64,000 nt of DNA from Vreelandella neptunia (GTDB lineage: Bacteria > Pseudomonadota > Gammaproteobacteria > Pseudomonadales > Halomonadaceae). The notes under the pieces are model-generated. The model saw only the letters and a list, made by a program, of their open reading frames with translations. It had not been told where the DNA came from and did no database searches. The translations under genes and the position numbers were made by a program. The stretch is from the NCBI RefSeq assembly GCF_034479615.1, contig NZ_CP140255.1:1302001-1366000 (forward strand). Reading direction: 5' to 3'. Shown in pieces: positions 15,875-25,400 of this stretch (position 1 is the first letter of the stretch; each line of letters starts with the position of its first letter).

Positions 15875-17104
15875 TCAGCCGGTCATGGCCTGCGTGGCAG
15901 TGATCGGCACCCCGATGGGCGTCTTGTGCAGCGTCATGGCTGTTGGCGTCATCTGCTGGCTAAGGAGCGTCCCCACCTCATTACTAGCGTGCAGCAGGGT
16001 CGCATTGGACAGATGGGCATAGCGCTGGGTAGTGGTAACCTGCGTGTGGCCGAGTAACTTCTGTACCTCATACAGCGATCTTCCCGCATTGATCAGAAAG
16101 CTAGCAAAACTGTGGCGTAGATCATGTAGGCGCAGGTCTGGCAGGCCAGCACGCTGGCGTGCGGAGTCCCAGGAATGAAATACCGAAATGAACGGCTTGC
16201 CGCTTTTGGGGTTGGCGAAAATCCAGTCGCTGTCGGTGACCTCACGGCGAGAGGCCAGCAGCCCCAATGCCTGCTCAGACAGGGGCACATGCCGCGCCTC
16301 GCCGGTCTTGGGCAGCGGGATGCGCCAGCGTTTCTGCTCCCAGTGGATATCCTCCCAACGTGCCTTCAATACCTCACCCCGGCGTGCCCCGGTTAACAGT
16401 AGCATGGCCACGATAGGCCCCAGTAAGGGGTTGGGCGAGGTATCGATGGCCTGGAACAGCGCCTGGGCCTCCCCGGCGTTCAGGTAACGCTCGCGGCGGT
16501 TGTTCTCCTGGAACTGCGGAATCCCCTTGGTAGGGTTCTGGGTCACCCCGGGAATGTCCCACTCCATGGCTAGGTTGTAGAGGTAGCGGACCAGGATCAG
16601 CACCCGGTTGGTGCTCGCTGGTTTATGGCTGGCGCGGTGCTGGTGGATCACCTCGACCATGGCCGCCTTGGTGATCCTGTCCAGTGGCAGGTGCCCCAGG
16701 TAAGGCGACACATGGTTGCGCAACAGGCACTCATCGGTCGACCAGCTGCGCTTATACATCTTGACGAAGGGCAGGTAGCGCTGCTGAATGAAGACCTCCA
16801 GCGTGGGCACCTGGCGCGCAATCCGCTTGTCCTCGGCCGGGTTCTCGCCCATGACTACCTTCGACTTCACCTCTTGGGCTTTTTGGCGTGCCTGAGAGAG
16901 CTTGATCAGCGTCGCATCGCCCAGCTTATGCTGGTAGCGCTTGCCCCGGTCATCGGTGTAGCGCACGTAGTACGTACGTCCACCCGAAGCCCGTAACTCC
17001 AGCATCAGCCCAGGCACCTGGGTATCCTGCAGGTTGACCTTGCGCTTGCCCGGCGGACACGCCTGTTTATCGACAAACGATTGCGTGAAAGGGGGTGTGG
17101 CCAC
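15875..17104 (-). CDS. P4-type tyrosine integrase
   Basis: 409 residues with the arm-binding DUF4102-like N-terminal domain (NLQDTQVPGLMLELRASGGRTYYV interrupted by variable residues), a central core-binding domain (residues 105-195) and a catalytic domain. The catalytic residues are visible as Arg in TGARRGE, HxxR in LHDLRHSFAS, His in LLGHTQ and the nucleophilic Tyr in TQRYAHL. It integrates and, with an AlpA-type factor, excises the element. It is divergent from the XRE gene, 83 bases apart. No tRNA gene adjoins it and I could not define attachment sites. Confidence 0.9.
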   Translation of the reverse strand: MATPPFTQSFVDKQACPPGKRKVNLQDTQVPGLMLELRASGGRTYYVRYTDDRGKRYQHKLGDATLIKLSQARQKAQEVKSKVVMGENPAEDKRIARQVPTLEVFIQQRYLPFVKMYKRSWSTDECLLRNHVSPYLGHLPLDRITKAAMVEVIHQHRASHKPASTNRVLILVRYLYNLAMEWDIPGVTQNPTKGIPQFQENNRRERYLNAGEAQALFQAIDTSPNPLLGPIVAMLLLTGARRGEVLKARWEDIHWEQKRWRIPLPKTGEARHVPLSEQALGLLASRREVTDSDWIFANPKSGKPFISVFHSWDSARQRAGLPDLRLHDLRHSFASFLINAGRSLYEVQKLLGHTQVTTTQRYAHLSNATLLHASNEVGTLLSQQMTPTAMTLHKTPIGVPITATQAMTG

Positions 17105-17187
17105 TATGCTTCTCCTTTTAGAGCCATACGGCTAACAAGGCACAATATAGGCCATATGATTCAAATAAGCTACATAAAGGAACGGTC

Positions 17188-17883
17188 ATGTCTCAGCCCA
17201 TTGACGCCGCACCCAGCCCCACCCTTAGCAGTGCCTACCAATGCGCCATCCTCATCCGCGCACTACGCACCTTCTACCGCTTGAGTCAGCATGACCTGGC
17301 GAAGCTGTCCGGGGTATCCCGGCCGACTCTCGACCGCATCGAATCACTGCGTGGTATCGAGCGTGCTCGGCAGTCGACTCTCGAACACTTGTTGGATACG
17401 TTTCGTCAACTAGGCGCAGAGATCACCCTCGACCCACAGAAAGGGGCGCAGGTGCATTTCAACCTGACGGCCATGGCGTTGAGCCTGGAAACGCTGACCG
17501 ATCAAGCCGAGTTGCGCGATCAACTCGCCGTGTTTGAGCGTCCCGCCGAGATGGCCCCTTCAGCTTTCGAGCGATTGCTGGCGCTGGCGGAAACCCAACG
17601 CTCACCGGTGATGGAGCGTTTTCGGCAGCGCCCCTTTCCTTCACCGGCTGACCCTGTTTGGCAGCAGGCTCAGCAGGATGCGCACGCCCACCGCGCTGAG
17701 TCTCTTCGCCAAGTGCAAGTCGCGGCGAGTGAGGCGGATGCGCGGGGGACAGTGGAGGATATGAGCAGCTATCTCCAAGGCGTTGATTTAATTGATAAAG
17801 ATGATTTTAAGAAACTGCGCCGAGCAGCGGCGGAAAAACGATCGCGGAGGACGAAGGGAGGATCGGGCGAAAGCGAGGAATAA
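17188..17883 (+). CDS. XRE-family helix-turn-helix regulator
   Basis: 231 residues. Residues 18-75 contain a helix-turn-helix of the Cro/CI type (LSQHDLAKLSGVSRPTLDRI). The remaining 150 residues are mostly helical and charged with a Lys/Arg-rich tail, and I do not recognise them. AAAGGAACGG precedes the ATG. Divergent orientation to the integrase suggests control of integration. It ends 43 bases before the truncated S-layer-like frame, so it lies at the right edge of the island. Confidence 0.7.
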   Translation: MSQPIDAAPSPTLSSAYQCAILIRALRTFYRLSQHDLAKLSGVSRPTLDRIESLRGIERARQSTLEHLLDTFRQLGAEITLDPQKGAQVHFNLTAMALSLETLTDQAELRDQLAVFERPAEMAPSAFERLLALAETQRSPVMERFRQRPFPSPADPVWQQAQQDAHAHRAESLRQVQVAASEADARGTVEDMSSYLQGVDLIDKDDFKKLRRAAAEKRSRRTKGGSGESEE

Positions 17884-17931
17884 AGCGGCGGTAAGTGATT
17901 GATATAGCTATTATGATTCATTTGAGCTGCA

Positions 17932-20208
17932 TTGGCTCTCACTACAGGTGTCGATAATCTGACGGGTACTGATAACAACGACACATTCAATGCAACGAAC
18001 ACTACTGCCAGCACTGTTCTGGGTGGCTTGGATAGCATTGATGGTGGCGCTGGTAAAGATACTCTGAACATTGCCGACACTGCTACTGCGGCTAACGCTG
18101 ATTTTGCTTTACCTGCAGGCTTCACTGTATCTAACGTAGAAACCCTTAGTGTTACTACTAATGGTGCAATTGGTACTAGCGCAGGCACTGCTTTTGACGT
18201 TTCTGGACTGACTGGCCTGACTTCTTTCACCGGTGTTGCAGCTGGTGCGGGTACTGCTACTGGTAGCAACCTTAAAGCTGCTGGTACTACCGACGTTAAA
18301 CTGACTGTTTCTGGTAACAACCAAGTCGATATCGCTGGTGGTAAAGCTGTTAGCGTTATCTCTGGTACTGCCGGTACTGGTACAGTCGGAGTCACCGGTA
18401 AAGACCTGACTTCCGTTTCTGTTAAGGGCGGTGGTGTAGTAACCATCGATAACCTTGGTGGCGCTGCTGGTACTACCACTTCTGTTGGTACTACTATGAC
18501 TGCGGCAACTTTGGACAATGTTGCTGGCGCAACAGCTGCTGTTAAAGGCGCTGCTGTCGACACTGTCACTGTTAAGAACCAGGATACCGCTCTTGCAACC
18601 ACAGTAACCAACGGTACTTCCAAAGCACTTAATGTCAATGTCGATAACGCTGGTTACGACTCGACAGGCGCTGCTGTTGCTGGTGTGAGTGTTGCTGCTG
18701 GCTCTGCTGCTGAAACAATTAACGTTAATGCGACTGGCTCAAAGAGCAATGTCACAGTTAGCGGTACTGCAGCTAAAACTCTGAATATTACTGGTGATGC
18801 AGCACTGGCTCTTGCTCCTGTGACAACTGCCACGAAGCTGAATGCTTCAACAGCTACTGGCAACTTGACACTTGGTGATCTGGCGGCTGTTACTGTTGCC
18901 GTAGATACCGGTGCTGGTAATGATAGCTTTGCTATTCAGGCGACTAATAAGGCAACTGTCAATACCAATGCTGGTAATGACACTGTTACGCTGAAGTCTG
19001 CTATCGCAGCTGGTTCCACAGTTAATCTGGGTGCAGGTAATGATAAGCTGTTAGATGGCACCGGCGGTTCTGTAGCAACATCTACCGCAGCAGCAACCAC
19101 CACTATTGATGCTGGTGAAGGCCGTGACACTGTTTCTGCTTCCCTGATCAATGCTGGTAACGCTAAGCAGTTCGTTAACTTTGAAGAACTGGATCTGTCT
19201 GCTGCAGCAAACCTTGATGTTGAGCTAATGACTGGCTCTACCATTGATGGTCTAACCCTTACAGGTGGTACTGGCACGAGCGCAACAGTATCCAACGTAG
19301 CGGCTGGAGCGGGCTTGAGTGTATCAGGTGACAACTCCGGTGGTACTACTACTATCGGTGTTAAAGGTGCTGCTACAGGTACTTCTGATAGCTTTGCTGT
19401 CACCTTTAACGGTGCTGATGTAACGGGCGCTACGGCAACTGCCGCCAACGTTAAAGCAGGCACGGTAGTCGTAAATGGTATTGAGTCTGTGAGCATCGCC
19501 TCTACAGGTGGCAGTAATACTTGGAACAGCATTGCTGTTACCGATGACAAACTGCAGACTTTAACCATCACTGGTGATAAAAACCTAGACCTGACTTTCG
19601 TTGGAACTAACGGAACCAATACCAGTGCGAATGCTGGTGGTGCTGTTAAAATGATCGATGGTTCTGCAGCGACCGGCAAGCTTAGTATTAACACTACTAA
19701 CGTTGTGGCTGACGATAAAGCAGGAGTTGGCCTGACGGTTAAAGGTGGTTCTGCAGATGACGCCATCACTCTGACGCAAAAGGCAACTGTCGAAGCTGGT
19801 GCAGGTAACGATACCATCGTTTCATCTGCAAACGGTGGTACATTCACCGGTGGCGCAGGCAATGATGTCTTCGACATTAAAGCTGCAGTTGGCAATGTCT
19901 CTACCATTACTGACTTCACAGTCGGTGCTGATAAGTTGACACTCGCTGACCTAGGCACTGAGACATTTGCATCAACTAAAGTCGATATTTCTTCTGCGAC
20001 TAACTTAACTGATGCCTTGGATCTTGCAGCGGCAGGTAATGGTGGCACCAACGCAGCAGTGTCTTGGTTCCAGTACGGTGCTGATACTTATGTTGTGCAA
20101 GACAACACTGCTGGTGCGACATTCGACGCAGCAACAGATATCGCTGTGAAGCTGACTGGCACGGTTGATCTGTCGACCCTGACAGTAGCAGACTTCAACT
20201 TCGCTTAA
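17932..20208 (+). CDS. S-layer/RTX-like protein lacking its N-terminal region
   Basis: 758 residues from a TTG at 17932, with an in-frame TGA only six bases further upstream and no ribosome site. The first residues ALTTGVDNLTGT correspond to residue 155 onward of the protein at 1-2700 (LTASVDTLTGT), so the HYxxYGxxEG part and a start are missing. The rest is the same Thr/Ala/Gly/Val-rich architecture with GAGNDTF/GAGNDTI calcium-binding turns and the same C-terminal end (VDLSTLTVADFNFA). The long open frame without decay suggests either recent truncation or a silent cassette that can be reactivated by recombination with the complete gene. Confidence 0.7.
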   Translation: MALTTGVDNLTGTDNNDTFNATNTTASTVLGGLDSIDGGAGKDTLNIADTATAANADFALPAGFTVSNVETLSVTTNGAIGTSAGTAFDVSGLTGLTSFTGVAAGAGTATGSNLKAAGTTDVKLTVSGNNQVDIAGGKAVSVISGTAGTGTVGVTGKDLTSVSVKGGGVVTIDNLGGAAGTTTSVGTTMTAATLDNVAGATAAVKGAAVDTVTVKNQDTALATTVTNGTSKALNVNVDNAGYDSTGAAVAGVSVAAGSAAETINVNATGSKSNVTVSGTAAKTLNITGDAALALAPVTTATKLNASTATGNLTLGDLAAVTVAVDTGAGNDSFAIQATNKATVNTNAGNDTVTLKSAIAAGSTVNLGAGNDKLLDGTGGSVATSTAAATTTIDAGEGRDTVSASLINAGNAKQFVNFEELDLSAAANLDVELMTGSTIDGLTLTGGTGTSATVSNVAAGAGLSVSGDNSGGTTTIGVKGAATGTSDSFAVTFNGADVTGATATAANVKAGTVVVNGIESVSIASTGGSNTWNSIAVTDDKLQTLTITGDKNLDLTFVGTNGTNTSANAGGAVKMIDGSAATGKLSINTTNVVADDKAGVGLTVKGGSADDAITLTQKATVEAGAGNDTIVSSANGGTFTGGAGNDVFDIKAAVGNVSTITDFTVGADKLTLADLGTETFASTKVDISSATNLTDALDLAAAGNGGTNAAVSWFQYGADTYVVQDNTAGATFDAATDIAVKLTGTVDLSTLTVADFNFA

Positions 20209-20229
20209 TCCCTCTCTCTGAGAAGGATG

Positions 20230-20284
20230 CCTATCGCTAGATAGGTAGCGTACCTAAACCCCCGGCCTCGGCCGGGGGTTTTTC
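20230..20284 (+). terminator. Conserved hairpin plus terminator, copy 2
   Basis: CCTATC (20230-20235) pairs with GATAGG (20240-20245). It is followed by a strong CCCCCGG/CCGGGGG stem and T5. The stems match the copies at 2721 and 27628 while the loop differs. Confidence 0.85.
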
Positions 20285-20302
20285 TTTGATAACGAGGATT
20301 GC

Positions 20303-20563
20303 ATGACCATTAAGGAATTCGAAGAGACCGTCTGGCGCCTGAAAGGCATCCGCCTGGTGGTGCGCGAGACTGTGGATGTACAGGTGGACGACTATGACTA
20401 CCAGAACGCCGCTAACCGCACCTGGTCGATTGCCGAATGGCTGCGTAACCGGGTCGAGCCGTGCCTGCCGGGTAGCGAGATCGTCGTACTCGACGGTCAG
20501 GGCGAGCAGCCCAACCGCCGTAAACGGCTGGACACCCTACGCGGAAGCTACGCGGCGGAGTGA
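20303..20563 (+). CDS. Small hypothetical protein, intact copy
   Basis: 86 residues with GAGG before the ATG. Starts MTIKEFEETVWRLKGIRLVV and is acidic in the middle (VDVQVDDYDYQN), with a basic WLRNRV segment and a final RRKRLDTLRGSYAAE. No family recognised. It sits directly behind the S-layer-like gene and between two terminators, as does the frameshifted copy at 2799. It is absent from the third module at 27.6 kb, so it is not essential to it. Confidence 0.65.
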   Translation: MTIKEFEETVWRLKGIRLVVRETVDVQVDDYDYQNAANRTWSIAEWLRNRVEPCLPGSEIVVLDGQGEQPNRRKRLDTLRGSYAAE

Positions 20564-20673
20564 TGGGGTGCCTGCTGACGCCGGCAAGGTGGTGGCCCCC
20601 AGCACCAACCGTGACTGGCTCTCTCTTTGATGTTGAGTAAGGCAAACGCCTAGCCTATGCCACTGACCAACCC

Positions 20674-20694
20674 CCGGCCCCGGTGCCGGTTTTT
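20674..20694 (+). terminator. Rho-independent terminator before the sapC remnant
   Basis: CCGGC / GCCGG stem with a short loop and a following T5 run; equivalent to 3164-3186. Confidence 0.65.
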
Positions 20695-20743
20695 GTCGTT
20701 ACACTGCCCACCACTATTAACGCCTTTTGAGTCGAGAGTCGTT

Positions 20744-21040
20744 ATACCCCAATGGATTGCGCTTTTCCCCAGCCAGCGCGCGGGCCAGGGGTACTTACCC
20801 CGGGGTGATTAGCACTTTGCGGATCAGCTAAACGTTGCGGGACTTCTACTGGCGGAACTGCCAAAGCTGCTGCCCCACTATGTCGTCGTGTTGCTCAAAG
20901 AGGGCGAGCACTACCAACTCATGGTGCTGCTGGGGGAGCGGAACCTGTATGTGGCTCCCGATGGCAAATGGTTGGGCAGCTACGCTACGTGCCCGCCAGC
21001 CTGCTTGGTTACCCCTTTACTCTGGCCAACAGGGGACAGC
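20744..21040 (+). pseudogene. Decayed SapC family gene
   Basis: The DNA follows the intact sapC-like genes at 3232 and 27734 but the ATG has become ATA, frameshifts follow within 70 bases, and further shifts occur near 20935 and 20990. Recognisable segments include QLNVAG.LLAELPKLLPHY and LKEGEHYQLMVLLG. Similarity fades near 21040, so the 3' half is lost. Together with the truncated S-layer-like gene this makes the second module non-functional. Confidence 0.85.
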
Positions 21041-21140
21041 GTCTGTCGTTTAGGATCGCATGGAAACGACCTTGGAATGCGGTCGACGCCCCCATCCTAC
21101 TGACCCAGGCCCCAGGGCAGAGTCGTCCCGCGAGTCTGCC

Positions 21141-21236
21141 TACGCTGAACGGCTATAGCTCAATGCCAACCCGAACATCGCCCAGGTCGGCGTCGAGCCG
21201 CTGTAGCCCAGATTGTCGTATGGGCCATAGGATAGC
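21141..21236 (+). pseudogene. Relic of a C-terminal HYxxYGxxEG repeat
   Basis: In one frame the DNA reads L.ANPNIAQVGVEPL with interrupting stop codons, closely like the YLEANPDIAEASVEPLGHY end of the giant protein at 22425-27572. It is probably the last trace of another giant surface protein gene. The rest of 21237-21570 is AT-rich without a supported gene. Confidence 0.5.
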
Positions 21237-21570
21237 GGTTTCGCAGATTTTGTTTGATGGCTAATTTTTTATTTAAGCATGACGAGTCATACAAATTTAG
21301 TTTACCGATTTAAAGTAACGATATGCCTTCGAAAAAGGGGGCTTTTCGTCGCTGAGATGGCTGTCATTCCTAGGTATTACTCGCTAATATCCTAGTATGA
21401 GAAAGCTGGTCATCGGCTGGTGATGTTTTCTCAGTACAGGTAGACGAGAAAGTGTGGAAAGAAAAGTACCAACCAAGCCTGCTGATAATGTCTGCGATTA
21501 GCTAACCAGCGAGGTTAGTAAGTTGCTGATTCTAATAATAAGTTGTTATTTTTTATAAAAGGGGAAGGAT

Positions 21571-22296
21571 GTGCAAAAAGAGCGTTCAAAAAAACAATGG
21601 ATAATCGGTCGAGCCCCCCTCGCGTTGCTGACCATTATCGGCGCAATTGGCGGTGTCTCCCAAGCTCAGGCTACCTGTGGCCCGCCTGATTCGGTCTATA
21701 TTGGATCGGTCTGCGCGACGGCTGCCAACTTTTGTCCGGTGAACTATATCGAGTTGGCAGGACAGACGCTTTCCGTTTCGTCAAATCAGGCGCTGTTTTC
21801 TCTTCTGGGATGCGAATGGGGAGGGGATTGCAGATCCTCTTTCGCTGTTCCGGACATGCGGGGACGTTCGCCTGTAGGGACTGGCCAGGGCAACGGTTTG
21901 TCGCTCATGCGACTGGGCCAGTATCAAGGTTGGGAAACGCATACTTTGTCGGTTGCCGAAATGCCGGTACACAACCATACGGCGACTCTCTCTTCGGCAG
22001 CCATCAGCGCTTCGCTGAAGGCTTATGACGGTAATGGTGCATCGCCCACACCTTCGGCCTCAAACTCCCATTTCCAGACAGTGGCGAAAAATTCGTTTCA
22101 AGTCGCTGATGAGGCCAACATTTACGGGTCTGGAACGGGCAGCCCAGTCACGATGGAGGGGTTTGATGTGGCTCTCAGTGGCGGCAATATCAATGTCGGT
22201 TTAACCGGGAACTCGAACGCTTTCAATATTCGTGGGCCAGTCACGCCATTGACCCATTGCATGGCGACCGAAGGGCTTTATCCACCCAGAAACTAA
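21571..22296 (+). CDS. Phage tail collar-domain secreted protein
   Basis: 241 residues from a GTG at 21571 preceded by AAAAGGGGAAGG. Residues 1-34 form a signal peptide (APLALLTIIGAIGGVSQAQA). The rest matches the tail-collar / microcystin-dependent protein pattern (PF07484): LSVSSNQALFSLLGCEWGGD, FAVPDMRGRSPVG, LGQYQGWETHTLSVAEMPVHNH. These proteins are non-phage relatives of tail fibre collars found in secreted or surface settings. Four or more cysteines could form disulfides. It precedes the giant DUF4347 gene by 128 bases. Confidence 0.75.
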   Translation: MQKERSKKQWIIGRAPLALLTIIGAIGGVSQAQATCGPPDSVYIGSVCATAANFCPVNYIELAGQTLSVSSNQALFSLLGCEWGGDCRSSFAVPDMRGRSPVGTGQGNGLSLMRLGQYQGWETHTLSVAEMPVHNHTATLSSAAISASLKAYDGNGASPTPSASNSHFQTVAKNSFQVADEANIYGSGTGSPVTMEGFDVALSGGNINVGLTGNSNAFNIRGPVTPLTHCMATEGLYPPRN

Positions 22297-22424
22297 TGAT
22301 GTCAGTTTTATGATGCATTGCCACTCACCATCGTAGGTAACGAAGGCGAGTGGCGTCTTAGTATCCAAGACAAGGTTGCCCGCCACCGGTGCGTTGGTGA
22401 CTCATGGTAGATAGGGGTGAAAAG

Positions 22425-25400
22425 ATGAGTATCGCGACTCTTGTGCAGGGCGGTCACGTTTTCAATGCTCCGAAGGCGGGAGCCACCAGCGGCACTCGCC
22501 GAGTCGTATTCATCGACAGCGAGGTGGCGGATTATGAAGCCCTGATTCGCGACATTGACGATGATACGGCCGTTCATATTGTGCCAGGGTCGCGAATTAC
22601 GATTCCATGGATGACCGAGGTTCTGTCGCGATACTCGCATCTGGAGAGCCTGCATATCGTCTGCCATGGCAGTGAGGGACAACTCACCCTGGGTCAGACC
22701 GAGCTGACCCTGGGGGCATTGTATGCCTCCAGCCAGGAACTCTCGTCCTGGGGTAAAGCCCTGTCGGAGACGGCCGACATACTGCTGTACGGATGTTGCG
22801 TCGCTGCCGGTCAGGTAGGAAGCGATTTTCTCGTGGGATTTGCCGATCTGACGGGGAAGAACGTGGCGGGCTCGACAACCGTGATCGGTACTTCGGGGGA
22901 TTGGGTGTTGGATCGTACCGTGGGCACGGTGACGGCCGGTTCTGTGTTTTCCGAAGCCGCTATGGCAAGCTATAGCCACGATCTGGCCACTGTCATCGAG
23001 AATAATCCTGGCAATGCTTATGGCAGTGCTCTCACAAATGCCACGGGAGTGACATTTTCCCAGTCGTTCACGGCCACTGCCAGCGGCGACCTGACGAGTA
23101 TCGCGGTCGTTGCTGGGGAGGTGGGGGGAAACGTGACCCTCAACGTCTATTCGGGCGATGGCTTCGTCGGTGGTCCTTTGACTTCCCAGACGTTTACCGT
23201 TTCCGTGGACTCTAACAACCAGGACTATCATTTCCAGACAGTGGCACTGAATTCACCGATCAGTGTCACGAACGGTTCCGTTTATACATTCGAATTACGG
23301 CATGATTCGGGGAGTTTTCCGGCCTGGGGGCTTGAAGAAAACGGCGCTACCGGCTCGAATGGGGATTATACGGGCGGCATCATGTATGCGGATGGGGTGG
23401 CTCAAAACGACTTCGATCTCTATTTCCAGGCCACTATCACTCCCTCCAACAACGCTCCGGCTTTCTCCAATCTGAATGCTACGCCTGGCTATATTGAGGG
23501 CGATGCTGCGGTGTTACTCGACGCAGATGCCACCATCGCCGATACCGAACTGGATGCGCTCAACGGCGGCAATGGCGATTACAGCGGCGCCTCGTTGGCC
23601 ATCGCCCGCAACGGTGGCGCCAATGCCGAGGATAGCCTGGGATTCGATACCAGCGGTGTCGGCTTCACGGTATCCGGTAGCAACCTGCAATCCGGTGGTT
23701 TAACGTTCGCGACCTACACCCAGAGCGGTGGTGCGTTGACGATCAATTTCACGTCGTCAGGTACCGTGGCGACGACTTCGCTGGTCAACGACGTTCTGCA
23801 GCGGTTGACCTATCAGAATGGCTCCGATGCCCCGCCTGCCTCGGTGACGCTCGACTATACGCTCAGCGACGGCACGGATGTGGCAAGCGGTACCAATCAG
23901 ATCACGGTCGGTATCACGCCGACCAACGATGCCCCGACGGTCAGCAATTTGCCGGCGGGGATTGCCATCAACGAAGATCAGCCCGGTAATCTCGACATTT
24001 CGGCAAGTAGCTTGGTCGATCCCGATAGCGCCTCGATCTCGGTAACACTTGCCGTTTCGGCAGGCACCATCGGTTTGGCGAATCCCTCGGGGTATTCGGT
24101 CACGCCATCCGGCAATGGTACGTCGAGCGTGGTGCTCACCGGTTCCGCGTCTAATATCAATTCATACCTCGATACGCCCTCGAACGTCATTTATACCCCG
24201 GCCCAGAATGTCAACGGTGTGGGTGCCGCGACACTATCCCTCAGTGTCAATGACAACGATGGCTCCGGCGATGTATCCATGGGCTCGGTGCCGATCAATA
24301 TCACTGCGGTCAACGACGCCCCGTCGGTCAGTGGGATCTTCGGCGATACTTCCAGCCAGGTGACGGCCGGTAGCGGCGCCGTCAACGTGACCGGGCTCGA
24401 CGATGCGACCCTCTCCAATATCGACTCGTCCGACTACAACGGCGGTGCCCTGACCCTGGCCCAGAACACCGGCACGACCAACGGTAGCTGGGGGCTGGAT
24501 GGCATCAAAGTCACCGCAGGGGGGGATGGTGCGATCAGCGTCGGAGAAACAATCGCCGTTGGCGGCACCACCATCGGCATGGTCGATGCTGCCGACGACG
24601 GGCTGGGCGGGAATACGCTTGGCATAGCGTTCAACGCCAATGCGACGGATGCGACTATTCAGCAGCTGATTCGCGCGCTGACCTACGAAGCCCCCTCGGG
24701 ACTCGGCGACCGCTCCTTCACGCTGGAGCTGAACGATGGGGACGGCACGCTGAACGGCGGAGACGCGACATCGTCGGGTAGTTTCACGATTGCGGTAACG
24801 CCCAACCCGCCTGTGTTGAGCGGCCTGGACGGCGACTCGGTGACTTTTACCGAGGCGGGCGCGCCCGTGCGTCTGGATATGGGGGGCAATGCCACCGTCA
24901 GCGACGTGGACAGTACGGATTTCAATGGCGGCGCGTTGACGGTATCCATAGCGGGGGGCGCTGCCGCCGGCGAGGACGTACTATCCCTTCAGGAAAGCAG
25001 TGATGGTCGTTTGACGCTGGTCGGTTCGGAAGTCTTTTGGGACGATGACGGCAACGCGGGCACGGCAGCCGTCAAGGTGGCTGACGTGTCGGGCGGCACC
25101 AACGGGGCCGACCTGGTGCTGTCGCTTACCGGTGCCGCCAAGCCGGGCCTGGGCGAAGCGGTGGATGTCATGCTGAGCAATCTCGCCTATCAGAACACCA
25201 GCGATACGCCCTCGGAAACGAGCCGTGAGGTGTCGGTGACGGTGCGGGACGCCGCCGGCGGCAATGGCGCCGTTTCCGCCACTTCGACGGTGACGGTGGG
25301 TATTCAAGCCGTCAACGATGCGCCCGTTTTCACCGGCGTCGACGCCACGCCGAGCTTCATCGAGGGCGGATCCGCCGTTGTGCTGGATGGAAACGCCAGT

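Noticed and set aside
15875..17104. tRNA-based attachment site next to the integrase
   Set aside because: No tRNA-like cloverleaf or clear direct repeat was found at either end by eye.
18936..20051. 371-codon minus-strand frame
   Set aside because: Shadow of the Thr/Ala-rich S-layer-like gene, giving low-complexity Val/Pro/Ser sequence.
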